64,000 nt of DNA from positions 40,902 through 104,901 of the forward strand of contig CALEDJ010000018.1 of NCBI GenBank assembly GCA_937951485.1, read 5' to 3'. The position numbers were made by a program, and so were the translations under genes. How positions within the stretch are numbered: the first letter of the stretch is position 1; each line of letters begins with the position of its first letter. The stretch comes from an uncultured bacterium. GTDB taxonomy: Bacteria > Hydrogenedentota > Hydrogenedentia > Hydrogenedentales > CAILVY01. Shown in pieces: positions 36,453-45,212 of the stretch. Below the pieces are notes generated by a model, which saw only the letters and a program-made list of their open reading frames with translations, ran no database searches and was not told the DNA's origin.

Positions 36453-37796
36453 GTGAGCATACGCGCGCAACTGGAGATCCAACTCAACGATTTCGATCCG
36501 GCCAGGCGTCAGGCGGCGTTCGAAACGCTGCTGCAGATGGTCGAAGACGGCGACCTGAGCGCGCCGGAACCGGGCCGTTTTTTCAACCTGCATTGTCACA
36601 GTTTCTTTTCCTACAACGGATACGGCTATTCTCCGATTGCTTTGGCGTGGAAAGGCCGCTGTGAGGGCCTGTGGGCGATGGGCCTGGTGGATTTCGATGT
36701 TCTGGACGGCGTGGATGAGTTTCTGACAGCGTGCCAGGCAGTCGGGTTGCGGGCCTGCGCGGGGATTGAAACACGCATCTTCGTGCCGGAATTCGCCACA
36801 CGGGTGATCAATTCCCCAGGCGAACCGGGCATCAGTTATCACATGGGCGTGGGATTCGTCACCGGCGCCGCCCGCGAAGCGGACCTTCTCAGGGAATTCA
36901 AGGCGGTGGCCCAGGCGCGCAACCGCAGCATGGTGGCGCGGATCAATCCCCATATGGCCCCCGTCACGCTGGATTACGATGCGGATGTATTGCCGCTGAC
37001 ACCGAAGGGCAATCCCACCGAACGGCACGTCTGCATGGCCTATGACGCCAAGGCCAAGGCGTTGTTTCCCGACCCGGAGGCGCGGGCGGCGTTCTGGGCG
37101 GAGAAACTCGGCGTTGCATTGCCCGTCGTGCGCGAATGCCTGGAAAATCCCGCCGCATTCCAAGGATTAATCCGCGCCAGAACCATGAAATCCGGCGGTG
37201 TGGGCTATGTGCAGCCGGATGGCGCGGATTTTCCCCGATTGGATCAACTGAATCAGTTTTCCCTGGCCAATGGGGCCATCCCCACCATGGCGTGGTTGGA
37301 CGGTACCACGCCCGCTGAGGAAGCCTTGGACGAATTGCTGGACGTCATGATCCGGTCCGGGGTCGCCGCCGTGAACATCATTCCGGACCGTAACTGGAAC
37401 ATCAAGAATCCGGAAGAACGCAAGCGCAAGGTGCAGGCGCTGCATGATTTTGTGCGTGTGGCGGACGCGCGATGTCTTCCGATTTTTGTCGGCACGGAGA
37501 TGAACGCTCCCGGTCAGCGATTTGTGGATGATTTTGATGCGCCGGAACTCGCGCCCCTTTATCCCGCCTTCCTGAAAGGGGCCTGTATCGCCCATGCCCA
37601 TACCCTGCTTCAGGCCCACGCCGGCATGGGGTATCTGAGCGAATGGGCAGCCACGAATTTCGGCTCCGTGGGTCAGAAAAATGAATTCTATGCTGCGGTG
37701 GGCCGTCGGTATATCCACGCGCAATCAGGCGCTTTTCTGACCGTCAACCCTGCGCGCACGCGCGCGGAAGTTGAACGTTCGTTGGGTTTGTCTTAA
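36453..37796 (+). CDS. PHP-domain protein of unknown function
   Basis: A GTG at 36453 with a GAGG box eight bases upstream gives 447 residues; the frame stays open further upstream but into repeat DNA. The N-terminal region (about 45-120) has a PHP metallophosphatase-like start, FFNLHCHSFFSYNGYGYSP with the HxH pair, then VDFDVLDGVDEF and CAGIETRIF. The C-terminus contains AHAHTLLQAHAGMGYLS and GRRYIHAQSG. This suggests a metal-dependent phosphoesterase or amidohydrolase-like enzyme. The specific reaction is unknown. It precedes a lipoprotein gene by 16 nt, so the two are likely one operon. Confidence 0.75.
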   Translation: MSIRAQLEIQLNDFDPARRQAAFETLLQMVEDGDLSAPEPGRFFNLHCHSFFSYNGYGYSPIALAWKGRCEGLWAMGLVDFDVLDGVDEFLTACQAVGLRACAGIETRIFVPEFATRVINSPGEPGISYHMGVGFVTGAAREADLLREFKAVAQARNRSMVARINPHMAPVTLDYDADVLPLTPKGNPTERHVCMAYDAKAKALFPDPEARAAFWAEKLGVALPVVRECLENPAAFQGLIRARTMKSGGVGYVQPDGADFPRLDQLNQFSLANGAIPTMAWLDGTTPAEEALDELLDVMIRSGVAAVNIIPDRNWNIKNPEERKRKVQALHDFVRVADARCLPIFVGTEMNAPGQRFVDDFDAPELAPLYPAFLKGACIAHAHTLLQAHAGMGYLSEWAATNFGSVGQKNEFYAAVGRRYIHAQSGAFLTVNPARTRAEVERSLGLS

Positions 37797-37812
37797 TACA
37801 GGAGAAAAACAT

Positions 37813-38484
37813 ATGTGCCTGATCAGGCGAAGACTTGTCCTGTCAATAGGGTTTCTGATCCTTCTGGCGGCGGGTTGCGAAGCCCCCAAGCCCCCTGAAA
37901 CCACCGAAGCGCCAGGCCCCAAGACCAAGGAGGACGTGCTGGCCATCATCCGGCCGATTCTCCAGCCCATCCGCGACACTGTCCGCCCGCCCGCAGGGGT
38001 CGCCCCGCCGGGTGTCAGCGACGAGCAGCGTGAGCAGATCATCGCCGCCCTGCGCGATGCCATCCTGCATTACGGCGACACAGAGCACGGACGCGAAGCC
38101 CTGCGGGCTTTGGGCCGCGAAATCGAGGATCTCGCAAAGGAAGCCCGCGACCTGGAGCGCTGGCGTCTGGTCAGTATTTGTGTGGACGCATATGACATGC
38201 TCAAGATGGAAAGCGCCGCCATCAAACGCCTCGATGAACGCGCCCGCATGATGCTTGCCCAGCCCAAGATAGAAGTCAAGGGATTCATGGAAGACAAGGA
38301 GAAAAATGACTATTACGTGTTCATGCATGTGACCGATCGCGCCACCGGCAGCCGCAGAACCGTCACCATGCGCGAAGGCGAAGAGGTGGACGATCTGCGC
38401 CTGGTCCGGATCATCGGCCGCAACAAGGGGGTGCGTCTGGAGTATCTGAAAATTGAGGGGTTGTTCTTCGACATTGAATTCTAG
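37813..38484 (+). CDS. Hypothetical lipoprotein
   Basis: The start at 37813 has a GGAGAAA box and gives 223 residues. A lipoprotein signal with lipobox LLAAGC (Cys near residue 22) is followed by a Pro/Glu-rich linker and a helical region (about 75-155) rich in Arg, Glu and Ala. The C-terminal part, from VKGFMEDKEKNDYYVF to the end, looks like a small beta domain with VTMREGEEVDDLRLVRI. I do not recognise a family. It follows the PHP gene closely. Confidence 0.8.
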   Translation: MCLIRRRLVLSIGFLILLAAGCEAPKPPETTEAPGPKTKEDVLAIIRPILQPIRDTVRPPAGVAPPGVSDEQREQIIAALRDAILHYGDTEHGREALRALGREIEDLAKEARDLERWRLVSICVDAYDMLKMESAAIKRLDERARMMLAQPKIEVKGFMEDKEKNDYYVFMHVTDRATGSRRTVTMREGEEVDDLRLVRIIGRNKGVRLEYLKIEGLFFDIEF

Positions 38485-38500
38485 GCGATCCGGGGCATTG

Positions 38501-38529
38501 TTGACGAAAGTATTCCGAAGGCATAGAAT
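38501..38529 (+). promoter_or_regulatory. Sigma-70 promoter of the NfeD/flotillin operon
   Basis: TTGACG (38501-38506) and TAGAAT (38524-38529) are spaced by 17 bases. The predicted start near 38536 leaves a leader of about 64 bases before the NfeD-like gene. Confidence 0.65.
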
Positions 38530-38599
38530 AAACACCGGGCCTGAAGTGTATTGATACAGAGGTGCGATTGTGCGCCAGAAGTCATCAGGAGTCCATCCA

Positions 38600-40237
38600 A
38601 TGTCCGGTGGCGCGTTTTTGAGAATCGGAGTTGTTGCGGTTTTGCTGACCGCATGCGCGGCAGGCGTTGTGGCGCAGTCCTCCGGTCCGTTCGTCGTAAT
38701 CTGCCCACTGGACTGGATGGTGGATGACGCCATGACGGTGGTGGTGGAGCGGGCGGTTCGCACCGCAAAAGGGGCCGAGGCGTTGATATTCGTGGTGGAT
38801 ACCCCCGGCGGGCGGGTGGATTCGGCCATTGACATCTCCAATGCCATCCTTGGGGCGACATGCCCCACCATCGCCTATATCGAAGGGATGGGCGCCATAT
38901 CGGCGGGCGCGCTGATCAGTTACTCCTGCAAGCAGATATACATGGCGCCGGGCACCAATATCGGCGCGTCGGCGCCGATTATTGTGGGGCTGGACGGCGG
39001 CGCAGGGGAGATTGATGAAAAAACAAAATCATTTCTGCGATCGCGCTATCGGGCGCTCGGCCAGGAAAACGGGCATGACCCGCTGCTGGGCGAGGCCATG
39101 GTGGACCAGCGGGTGGAACTGCGCGGATATCGCGGCCCGGATGGAAAATACGTCTTCAAGCGAAGCATCCGGGAGGACGTCCCCACGACGCCCCCCGCTC
39201 CCCGGTCGCCGACTGCGCCCGGCGTGCCGCCGCCGACCATCGAGGACTTGGGCCGGGAACTCGCCGAAAGGGCGCAGCAGGCGGTGCGGGAAATGGTGCG
39301 GGGCCAGACCCCGGACGTGACCGATTCCGACGAGCCGGCGCCGGAAAGCCCGCCCACGCCGGATATCCTCCCCGAAGAAATGGAACTGGTGTCTCCGGCG
39401 GGGGAATTACTCACCCTCACTACGGATGAAGCGCTCCGTTACGGTCTGATCGAGGCCAAGGTGGAATCGCTCGAGGAATTGATCGCCTTGAAAGGCCTGG
39501 AAAACGTGCGCCAGGAGTGGATTACGCCGAACTGGTCGGAGCGGCTCTTCAGTTGGTTGACCAGTCCGTTGATTTCCGGATTGTTGCTGATGATCGGTCT
39601 GGCGGCGCTTTACCTGGAGATTCGCACACCCGGCTTCGGCGCGGCGGGGATTGTCGGCATCATCTGTCTGGCCATCTTCCTGGGGTCTTATCTGATCATC
39701 GGCATCGCCAATTGGGCCGATGTGCTCCTGGTATTGGTCGGCATCGCGTTGTTAATGATCGAAGTGTTTCTGTTGCCCGGCTTCGGTTTTGTGGGCGTCA
39801 TCGGCGGCGTATGCATCATACTCGGCCTCTATCTTTCGCTGACCCGCGTGCCCATCCCGCAATACAGTTGGGATTTCGATCGCTTGGGGGATGCCGCCCA
39901 GACCATCGCCACGGCCTCAGGGCTGTTTCTGGTCTTCTGTGTGGCCACCTGGAAGATTTTCCCCAGAACCCCGGTGTACCGGCAATTGGTGCTTTTGCAT
40001 GCGCAGCAGCCGCAGGCGGGATATGTCGTGCAAACCGAGGACGACGCCAGACGCGCCGTCGGCCTGCGCGGCGTCTCGGAAACCATGCTGCGGCCCGCGG
40101 GCCGCGCGCGCATTGAAGGCAAATTGTATGATGTGGTGACGCGCGGAGAGTTCATTGAAGCGGGCCGCCCTGTCCAGATTATCGAAGTGTTGGGCAATCG
40201 CTACGTGGTGACGGAACTCAAGGAGAGTCGGGCCTGA
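38600..40237 (+). CDS. nfeD: NfeD1-type membrane serine protease (ClpP-class domain plus NfeD domain)
   Basis: The ATG at 38600 has an AGGAG box and gives 545 residues. After a signal peptide comes a ClpP-class protease domain: VVDTPGGRVDSA, then the nucleophile region GAISAGALIS, then APGTNIGASAPI. A Pro/Glu-rich insert (about residues 195-265) interrupts the domain before VTTDEALRYGLIEA-type sequence. Four membrane helices and a C-terminal OB-fold NfeD domain (MLRPAGRARIEGKLYDV) follow. Such proteins are linked to flotillin-like partners and to membrane protein quality control. It is the first of five coupled genes. Confidence 0.88.
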   Translation: MSGGAFLRIGVVAVLLTACAAGVVAQSSGPFVVICPLDWMVDDAMTVVVERAVRTAKGAEALIFVVDTPGGRVDSAIDISNAILGATCPTIAYIEGMGAISAGALISYSCKQIYMAPGTNIGASAPIIVGLDGGAGEIDEKTKSFLRSRYRALGQENGHDPLLGEAMVDQRVELRGYRGPDGKYVFKRSIREDVPTTPPAPRSPTAPGVPPPTIEDLGRELAERAQQAVREMVRGQTPDVTDSDEPAPESPPTPDILPEEMELVSPAGELLTLTTDEALRYGLIEAKVESLEELIALKGLENVRQEWITPNWSERLFSWLTSPLISGLLLMIGLAALYLEIRTPGFGAAGIVGIICLAIFLGSYLIIGIANWADVLLVLVGIALLMIEVFLLPGFGFVGVIGGVCIILGLYLSLTRVPIPQYSWDFDRLGDAAQTIATASGLFLVFCVATWKIFPRTPVYRQLVLLHAQQPQAGYVVQTEDDARRAVGLRGVSETMLRPAGRARIEGKLYDVVTRGEFIEAGRPVQIIEVLGNRYVVTELKESRA

Positions 40238-40238
40238 T

Positions 40239-40541
40239 ATGGATTCACGAAAGACCATGGTGCATATGTTGCGCCAGTTGCTGAAGGAGATGGAGATCGT
40301 CTCTTCGCAGGGGGCGGGCTATTACACCTGTGTTCCCTTTGCGCATCGTTTCAATCGCCTGCTGGAACAATGCCGCCGGCTTTTTCCGGAGACATCCGGC
40401 ATCCTGGAAACCTTCGATCCCATTGAAGAACTCGATCCCAAGGACCCTGCTGACAAAAGCAAGGCGCTACTGGGCATCCGCATCGAGACGAGTCAGTTGA
40501 TCTCGCTGCTGGAATCCATCGGGGAGGATCCAGTGCGATGA
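40239..40541 (+). CDS. Hypothetical small protein between the two NfeD genes
   Basis: This 100-residue soluble protein starts one base after the NfeD stop and overlaps the next NfeD-like gene by 4 nt, so it is tightly coupled to both. It has no signal peptide or membrane segment. It is mostly helical with one cysteine near residue 31 and one near 46, and an acidic segment (PIEELDPKDPADKSK). I do not recognise a family. A regulatory or adaptor role with the NfeD/flotillin proteins is a guess from context only. Confidence 0.78.
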   Translation: MDSRKTMVHMLRQLLKEMEIVSSQGAGYYTCVPFAHRFNRLLEQCRRLFPETSGILETFDPIEELDPKDPADKSKALLGIRIETSQLISLLESIGEDPVR

Positions 40542-41017
40542 TCTGGTGGGCAGTGCTGCTCTTTGTCGGGGGCATGGTGCTGATCCTGGCGGAGTTTTTC
40601 CTGCCGGGAGGGGTGATCGGCACGCTGGGGGTGATTTTTTTGGTGATCAGCGGCGCTATCGGAGTGTATTATTACCCCGACTATGCGTTTTTCATTATTC
40701 TTGGCGAAGCCGCCGGCGCGGTCGCGTGCATCATTGCCGGACTGCTCATTCTGGCGAAGACCAGTGCGGGCAAGCGCCTGCGACTGGAAACGGAACAACG
40801 CCCGGAAGACGGTTATATTCATATGGCCAGCGACATGTCGCTGGTGGGCGCGGAAGGCGTCGCTATGACCATGCTGCGCCCCGCCGGCACCATCGAACTG
40901 AACGGACGCCGTATTGACGCCGTAGCGAACGGCACCTTTATTGACCAGGGCCAGCGGGTCCGGGTAGTGGAAGTGCACGGCAACCGGGTGGTTGTGGAAG
41001 CGGTGAATGCGGACTGA
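40538..41017 (+). CDS. Short NfeD-like membrane protein
   Basis: The 159-residue protein has about three membrane segments (WWAVLLFVGGMVLILAEF and following) and a C-terminal OB-fold NfeD domain (MLRPAGTIELNGRRIDAV). It lacks the protease domain, so it is of the short NfeD type that normally pairs with flotillins. It closely parallels the C-terminus of the longer NfeD protein three genes earlier in sequence pattern. It overlaps the preceding gene by 4 nt and precedes floA by 82 nt. Confidence 0.88.
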   Translation: MIWWAVLLFVGGMVLILAEFFLPGGVIGTLGVIFLVISGAIGVYYYPDYAFFIILGEAAGAVACIIAGLLILAKTSAGKRLRLETEQRPEDGYIHMASDMSLVGAEGVAMTMLRPAGTIELNGRRIDAVANGTFIDQGQRVRVVEVHGNRVVVEAVNAD

Positions 41018-41099
41018 GTTCCATGTATGAACGGGTTGCACCGCGTGCTGCGCTTTGCGGCGCGGCGGTGTTGGAAAACAACACGAAAAGGAGGCGAAC

Positions 41100-42110
41100 A
41101 TGGCGGCTTTTGCAATGGTAGTGCTGATTGTCTGCGGAATCATCGGGTTGATTTTCTTCATCATCCTGGTGAATTTCTTCTCACTCTGGTTGCGGGCATG
41201 GCTTTCCGGCGCCAGTGTCAGCCTGTTGAGCCTTGTCGGCATGCGCCTGCGGCGTGTCAATCCCATGGTGATTGTGGACAGTCGCATCATGGCTGTGAAG
41301 GCCGGCTTGCGCATCAGCACGGAAGAACTGGAAGCCCACTATCTCGCGGGCGGCAACGTGACCAAGGTCGTCCAGGCGCTCATCGCCGCCAGCAAGGCCA
41401 ATATCCCTTTGGATTTCCAGCGCGCCACCGCCATTGACCTCGCGGGGCGCGACGTGCTTGACGCAGTCCAGACCTCCGTGCGCCCCAAGGTGATTGATTG
41501 CCCCGACCCCACCAAAGGCGCATCCACCGTGGCCGCCGTGGCCATGGATGGCATCCAGTTGAAGGCAAAGGCGCGCGTCACCGTGCGCACCAACATCCAG
41601 CGGCTGGTCGGCGGCGCGACGGAAGAGACCATTATCGCGCGCGTCGGCGAAGGCATTGTGACGACCATCGGTTCCTCCCCCACCCACAAGAAAGTGCTTG
41701 AGAACCCGGACTCCATTTCCAAGGTGGTGTTGTCGCGCGGCCTGGATTCCGGCACCGCGTTCGAGATTCTTTCCATTGACATCGCCGATGTGGATGTTGG
41801 CGAAAACATCGGCGCATACCTGCAAATCAAGCAGGCGGAGGCCGACAAACAGATAGCGCAGGCCCGCGCCGAAGAACGCCGCGCCATGGCGCGCGCGCGC
41901 GAAGCGGAAATGCAGGCGCAGGTGGTGGAAATGCGCTCGCGCGTGGTCGAGGCCGAAGCCGAGGTGCCCAAGGCGATTTCGGAAGCGCTTCGCAGCGGCA
42001 ATTTGGGCGTGCTCGATTACTACCGACTCAAGAATGTGATCGCCGACACTGAAATGCGCGACGCCATCGCCAAGGTGGGAAAGCCTGAGAACACCGGCGA
42101 ACAGCGCTAA
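41100..42110 (+). CDS. floA: Flotillin-like protein FloA
   Basis: The ATG at 41100 has an AAGGAGG box and gives 336 residues, the usual FloA length. A hydrophobic N-terminus (about 5-28) embeds it in the membrane. It continues with the SPFH-type core ([19 protein letters not shown] to [19 protein letters not shown]) and an Ala/Glu/Arg-rich coiled coil (about 245-300), ending in the [20 protein letters not shown] stretch typical of FloA/YqfA. FloA organises functional membrane microdomains and partners with NfeD proteins, which fits the operon. Confidence 0.92.
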   Translation: MAAFAMVVLIVCGIIGLIFFIILVNFFSLWLRAWLSGASVSLLSLVGMRLRRVNPMVIVDSRIMAVKAGLRISTEELEAHYLAGGNVTKVVQALIAASKANIPLDFQRATAIDLAGRDVLDAVQTSVRPKVIDCPDPTKGASTVAAVAMDGIQLKAKARVTVRTNIQRLVGGATEETIIARVGEGIVTTIGSSPTHKKVLENPDSISKVVLSRGLDSGTAFEILSIDIADVDVGENIGAYLQIKQAEADKQIAQARAEERRAMARAREAEMQAQVVEMRSRVVEAEAEVPKAISEALRSGNLGVLDYYRLKNVIADTEMRDAIAKVGKPENTGEQR

Positions 42111-42130
42111 CCCTATGCGGAGAAATTGAC

Positions 42131-42901
42131 GTGGACAGTTTTTTCGGGTTCCTCGTTTTTGTGGTCATCATGACCGTGGTCAGTCTTGTCCGGAAAATCC
42201 AGGAAGCCAAACAGGAAGCCGCGCGAAAAGAAGACGCATCGCTGCGACGCGAGAAACTTCCGGAAGCCACGCGGCGACGCCTTTACGGCGAAGGGCCGGG
42301 CGCGGATACGGATATCCCCGTGGCCCGACCGCGCACGCAGGCGCCTGCCGCAAGACCCGTGGCCCAGGGACCTGAAAGCGTGTACGACCGGCTGCCGGCG
42401 TGGGAACTTGAAACGCGCGATGAGCATGCGCTTGCGGGATGGGAGAAAGCCGCCCAGGAGGATCGCCGCGTGCCGTGGGAGGAGGCGGAGGAACGGCCCG
42501 TTCCCGCGGCGTCGCAGCGGCGCGCGCCGATACCCGTGCAGCAGCGACCCCGTCCCCAGCAGCCTGCGCCGCCGAGCGAAGAAGACCCGCTGCGCCAGGC
42601 CCGGGAACTTATGGAGCAGATTCTTGGGCGCTCTGCGCCGCCACAGGAACCCGCCCGGCCCTTGCGACCGCAGCGGGAGCGTCGGCGGCCTGCGGCGCGG
42701 AAACCTCAACCGCCTCCGGCCGCGCCAAAGCCCGCCCAAACACAGGCCGCGCAGGCGCGGCCTGAAGCGCCGGACGCCCCCCGCGCGGCGCGCGCAAAAA
42801 GCCATAAATTCTACGACCTGATTTCCGATATGGACAGCGTCCGGCGCGGCATAATACTTCTCGAAGTGCTCGGGCCGCCGAAAGCCCTTCAGGACCCCTG
42901 A
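42131..42901 (+). CDS. Hypothetical membrane-anchored protein with Pro/Ala/Arg-rich linker
   Basis: A GTG start with a GGAG box gives 256 residues. One N-terminal membrane helix (SFFGFLVFVVIMTVVSLV) is followed by a long low-complexity region rich in Pro, Ala, Arg and Glu (about 30-220). A short conserved-looking tail, DMDSVRRGIILLEVLGPPKA, ends the protein. It lies 20 nt after floA, so it belongs to the same operon. This tail pattern is common at the end of planctomycete-like hypothetical proteins, from memory. Function unknown. Confidence 0.78.
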   Translation: MDSFFGFLVFVVIMTVVSLVRKIQEAKQEAARKEDASLRREKLPEATRRRLYGEGPGADTDIPVARPRTQAPAARPVAQGPESVYDRLPAWELETRDEHALAGWEKAAQEDRRVPWEEAEERPVPAASQRRAPIPVQQRPRPQQPAPPSEEDPLRQARELMEQILGRSAPPQEPARPLRPQRERRRPAARKPQPPPAAPKPAQTQAAQARPEAPDAPRAARAKSHKFYDLISDMDSVRRGIILLEVLGPPKALQDP

Positions 42902-42932
42902 TTCGGAAATCGGGGAGCGAGTCGCGCGTGCG

Positions 42933-43559
42933 TCATCTTGTCGCCGACCAGATTGCGACGGCGCCGCGGGTGCGGCCAAGCCCGTCGAAGCGTCCGTGGA
43001 TATAACCTCGGCCGCCATTGAATGCGGGAACGGGGTCGTATTCTCCGCGGAGCGCCGCCTCGAGCGTCAACAGCGCCAACGGCGCCATCGCGTCGAATCT
43101 GCCCACGTTCTTCTTCGTTTTCAGGTCCACGAACTGATGCCCGCCCCAGTACAGGAGGCCGTACTCGCTCCGATGATGCGCGAACATGTGCGCAATCGCC
43201 GCTTTGGCCGCGTCCTTGTATTTCGGTTCGCCCCTCAGGTTCGTAAGCCCCGTCAGCGTGCGGAAAAGGTTCTGCTGGTTCGCCATGTTCGAGATGATCC
43301 AGACGTCGCCGTCAAAGCGCCACGTGACCGGCGCGCCCGTGTCCACGTTGATGCCGTCCACAAACAGCGGCGTCGGCGTGTCGTCGTAAACATCGCGACC
43401 CTTCTCCAGGATATTTTGAGCAAAGGTCACGACCGCCCGCAGCCGCGCGTCGTCCTGCGCGGTGCGCTCAACAGCGGCCGGGCCTTTGAGATTTTTCACG
43501 TCCGCTTCGGCAAGGGCGCGATCGAACGCAAGCAACATGCCTGCCACAATCGGCAACAC
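42933..43559 (-). pseudogene. Truncated polysaccharide lyase-like gene
   Basis: The open frame encodes 208 residues. It has a poor signal-like N-terminus and then the start of a pectate-lyase-like or six-hairpin-type protein (TPTPLFVDGINVDTGAPV, EWIISN-like DVWIISNMANQQNLF, GLLYWGGHQFVDLKTKK). After about residue 160 the sequence no longer matches and ends early, where relatives continue for several hundred residues. It therefore looks like a 5' fragment that has lost its catalytic remainder. A MITE-like element lies about 100 bp from its start codon. Confidence 0.55.
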
Positions 43560-43657
43560 AACAAGAACGGAAACACACGTTCTGCTGATGACAATGAAAC
43601 CTTTTTCTGTGCCGCAGGAAAAACCCGATATGCGGCTTTTCTCTTCATCAGATGAGA

Positions 43658-43749
43658 CATTTGCGAAATGGGCGTTTCGGACCCCCGTTCCATCAAAAAT
43701 CCCGGATATTTCGTGTTCTTAAACGCAAAAACGGTCCATTTCGCAACTG
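43658..43749 (-). mobile_element. MITE-like palindromic element, copy 2
   Basis: A 92-bp element with ends catttgcgaaatggg (43658-43672) and ccatttcgcaactg (43736-43749), imperfect inverted copies of each other. Read on the minus strand its middle, cgaaatatccgggatttttg, matches copy 1 at 31684-31773 at all but one base. It is non-coding. Confidence 0.6.
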
Positions 43750-43891
43750 TCGCTACATGCTTCAAGGCGATGTTCCCATGATGCGCAAGGGGATGTCAAG
43801 GCTTTCCGGGAGAATCGTGTTCGCCGGGGATTGCACCGGCGGTTGGATTCATCCATAATCGCCGCAGTTGACATGCAGGGATGCTGAGGCC

Positions 43892-45211
43892 ATGTGCGAA
43901 TCAGTGGAAAAAAGGATGCCGTGGGCGTTTCATGTAATGGCAAAACCCATCGGGCCGATCTGCAATCTGCAATGCGCCCACTGCTTCTACCTTGAAAAGG
44001 TCAAACTGTATCCGGAGGACAAGGCGTGGGCGATGTCGCCCGAAGTGCTCGAGCGGTATGTGCGGGATTATATCGCGGCGCAGCAGGCGCCGGAGGTGGT
44101 TTTCGCATGGCAGGGCGGCGAGCCTACGTTGTTGGGCCTGGATTTCTTTCGCCGGGCGGTGGCGTTGCAGCGGCAGTACGCGGACGGCAAGGTCATCCAC
44201 AATGCGCTCCAGACGAACGGCATGCTTCTGGACGATGAATGGGCAGCCTTTCTCGCGGAGCATCGGTTTCTGGTCGGCGTGTCGCTCGATGGGCCGAAGG
44301 CGTTGCACGACCGCTTTCGCCGCGACAAGTCGGGGCGGGGTTCCTTCGACCGCGTCATGGCGGGGATCGGATGCCTCAAGCGCCACAAAGTCGAGTTTAA
44401 TACGCTGACCTGCGTGCAGCGCGAAAATGCGAAGCGGCCGCTCGACGTGTACCGCTTTCTGCGCGAATCGGGCGTCGAATTCATACAGTTCATTCCGATT
44501 GTCGAGCGCATCAACGACACCCGTGAGGACGGCCTGCAACTCGTGGGGCCGGATGCGCCCGAGGCCGACATCGCGCCGTGGTCGGTGGACGGCCCCGCCT
44601 TCGGCGACTTCATGATCGCCATCTTCGACGAATGGGTCCGCCGCGACGTCGGCACGATCTTTGTGCAGATGTTTGATGTGGCGCTGGAAGCGTGGGTGGG
44701 ACGCAATCCCAGCCTGTGCGTGTTCAGTGCGACCTGCGGCCAGGCGATGGCGCTGGAGCACAACGGCGACCTTTACTCCTGCGACCATTACGTCTATCCC
44801 GAGTACCATCTCGGCAACATCATGGAAACGCCGATAGAGGAAATGGTTTCCAGCCCGTTCCAGCGGCGCTTCGGCGAACTCAAACATGACGCGCTCCCGG
44901 CGGTCTGCCGCGAGTGCCCGGTGCGTTTCGCTTGCAATGGGGGCTGTCCGAAACACCGCTTCTGCACGACGCCCGAAGGCGAGGCCGGCTGGAACTACCT
45001 TTGCGCGGGGTATCTGCGGTTCTTCCAGCACATTGACCCCTACATGCGCGCGATGGCGCGGGAACTCCGCGTGGGACGTCCCCCCGCCAACGTGATGCGC
45101 ATGCTTCGCGCGGAGGAACACCCGGAAAAACCCGAAGCGCCGCGCGCCAACGACCCCTGTCCCTGCGGCAGTGGCCGGAAATTCAAGAAATGCTGCGGCA
45201 GGGTCGTGTGA
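43892..45211 (+). CDS. Anaerobic sulfatase-maturating enzyme (radical SAM, SPASM) with C-terminal SEC-C motif
   Basis: The ATG at 43892 gives 439 residues; an upstream TTG (43868) and an ATG at 43916 are alternatives. The radical SAM motif is CNLQCAHCFYLEK (residues 23-35), the anSME form, and AWQGGEPTLLGLDFF and SLDGPKALHDRFR follow. SPASM auxiliary-cluster cysteines appear at LCVFSATCGQ, CDHYVYPEYHLGN, and CRECPVRFACNGGCPKHR. The enzyme oxidises an active-site Cys or Ser of sulfatases to formylglycine without oxygen. It ends with a SEC-C zinc motif (NDPCPCGSGRKFKKCC), an unusual tail for this family. Its likely client is the CTPSR-type sulfatase at 9992-11533 or others elsewhere in the genome. 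Confidence 0.92.
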   Translation: MCESVEKRMPWAFHVMAKPIGPICNLQCAHCFYLEKVKLYPEDKAWAMSPEVLERYVRDYIAAQQAPEVVFAWQGGEPTLLGLDFFRRAVALQRQYADGKVIHNALQTNGMLLDDEWAAFLAEHRFLVGVSLDGPKALHDRFRRDKSGRGSFDRVMAGIGCLKRHKVEFNTLTCVQRENAKRPLDVYRFLRESGVEFIQFIPIVERINDTREDGLQLVGPDAPEADIAPWSVDGPAFGDFMIAIFDEWVRRDVGTIFVQMFDVALEAWVGRNPSLCVFSATCGQAMALEHNGDLYSCDHYVYPEYHLGNIMETPIEEMVSSPFQRRFGELKHDALPAVCRECPVRFACNGGCPKHRFCTTPEGEAGWNYLCAGYLRFFQHIDPYMRAMARELRVGRPPANVMRMLRAEEHPEKPEAPRANDPCPCGSGRKFKKCCGRVV

Positions 45212-45212
45212 C

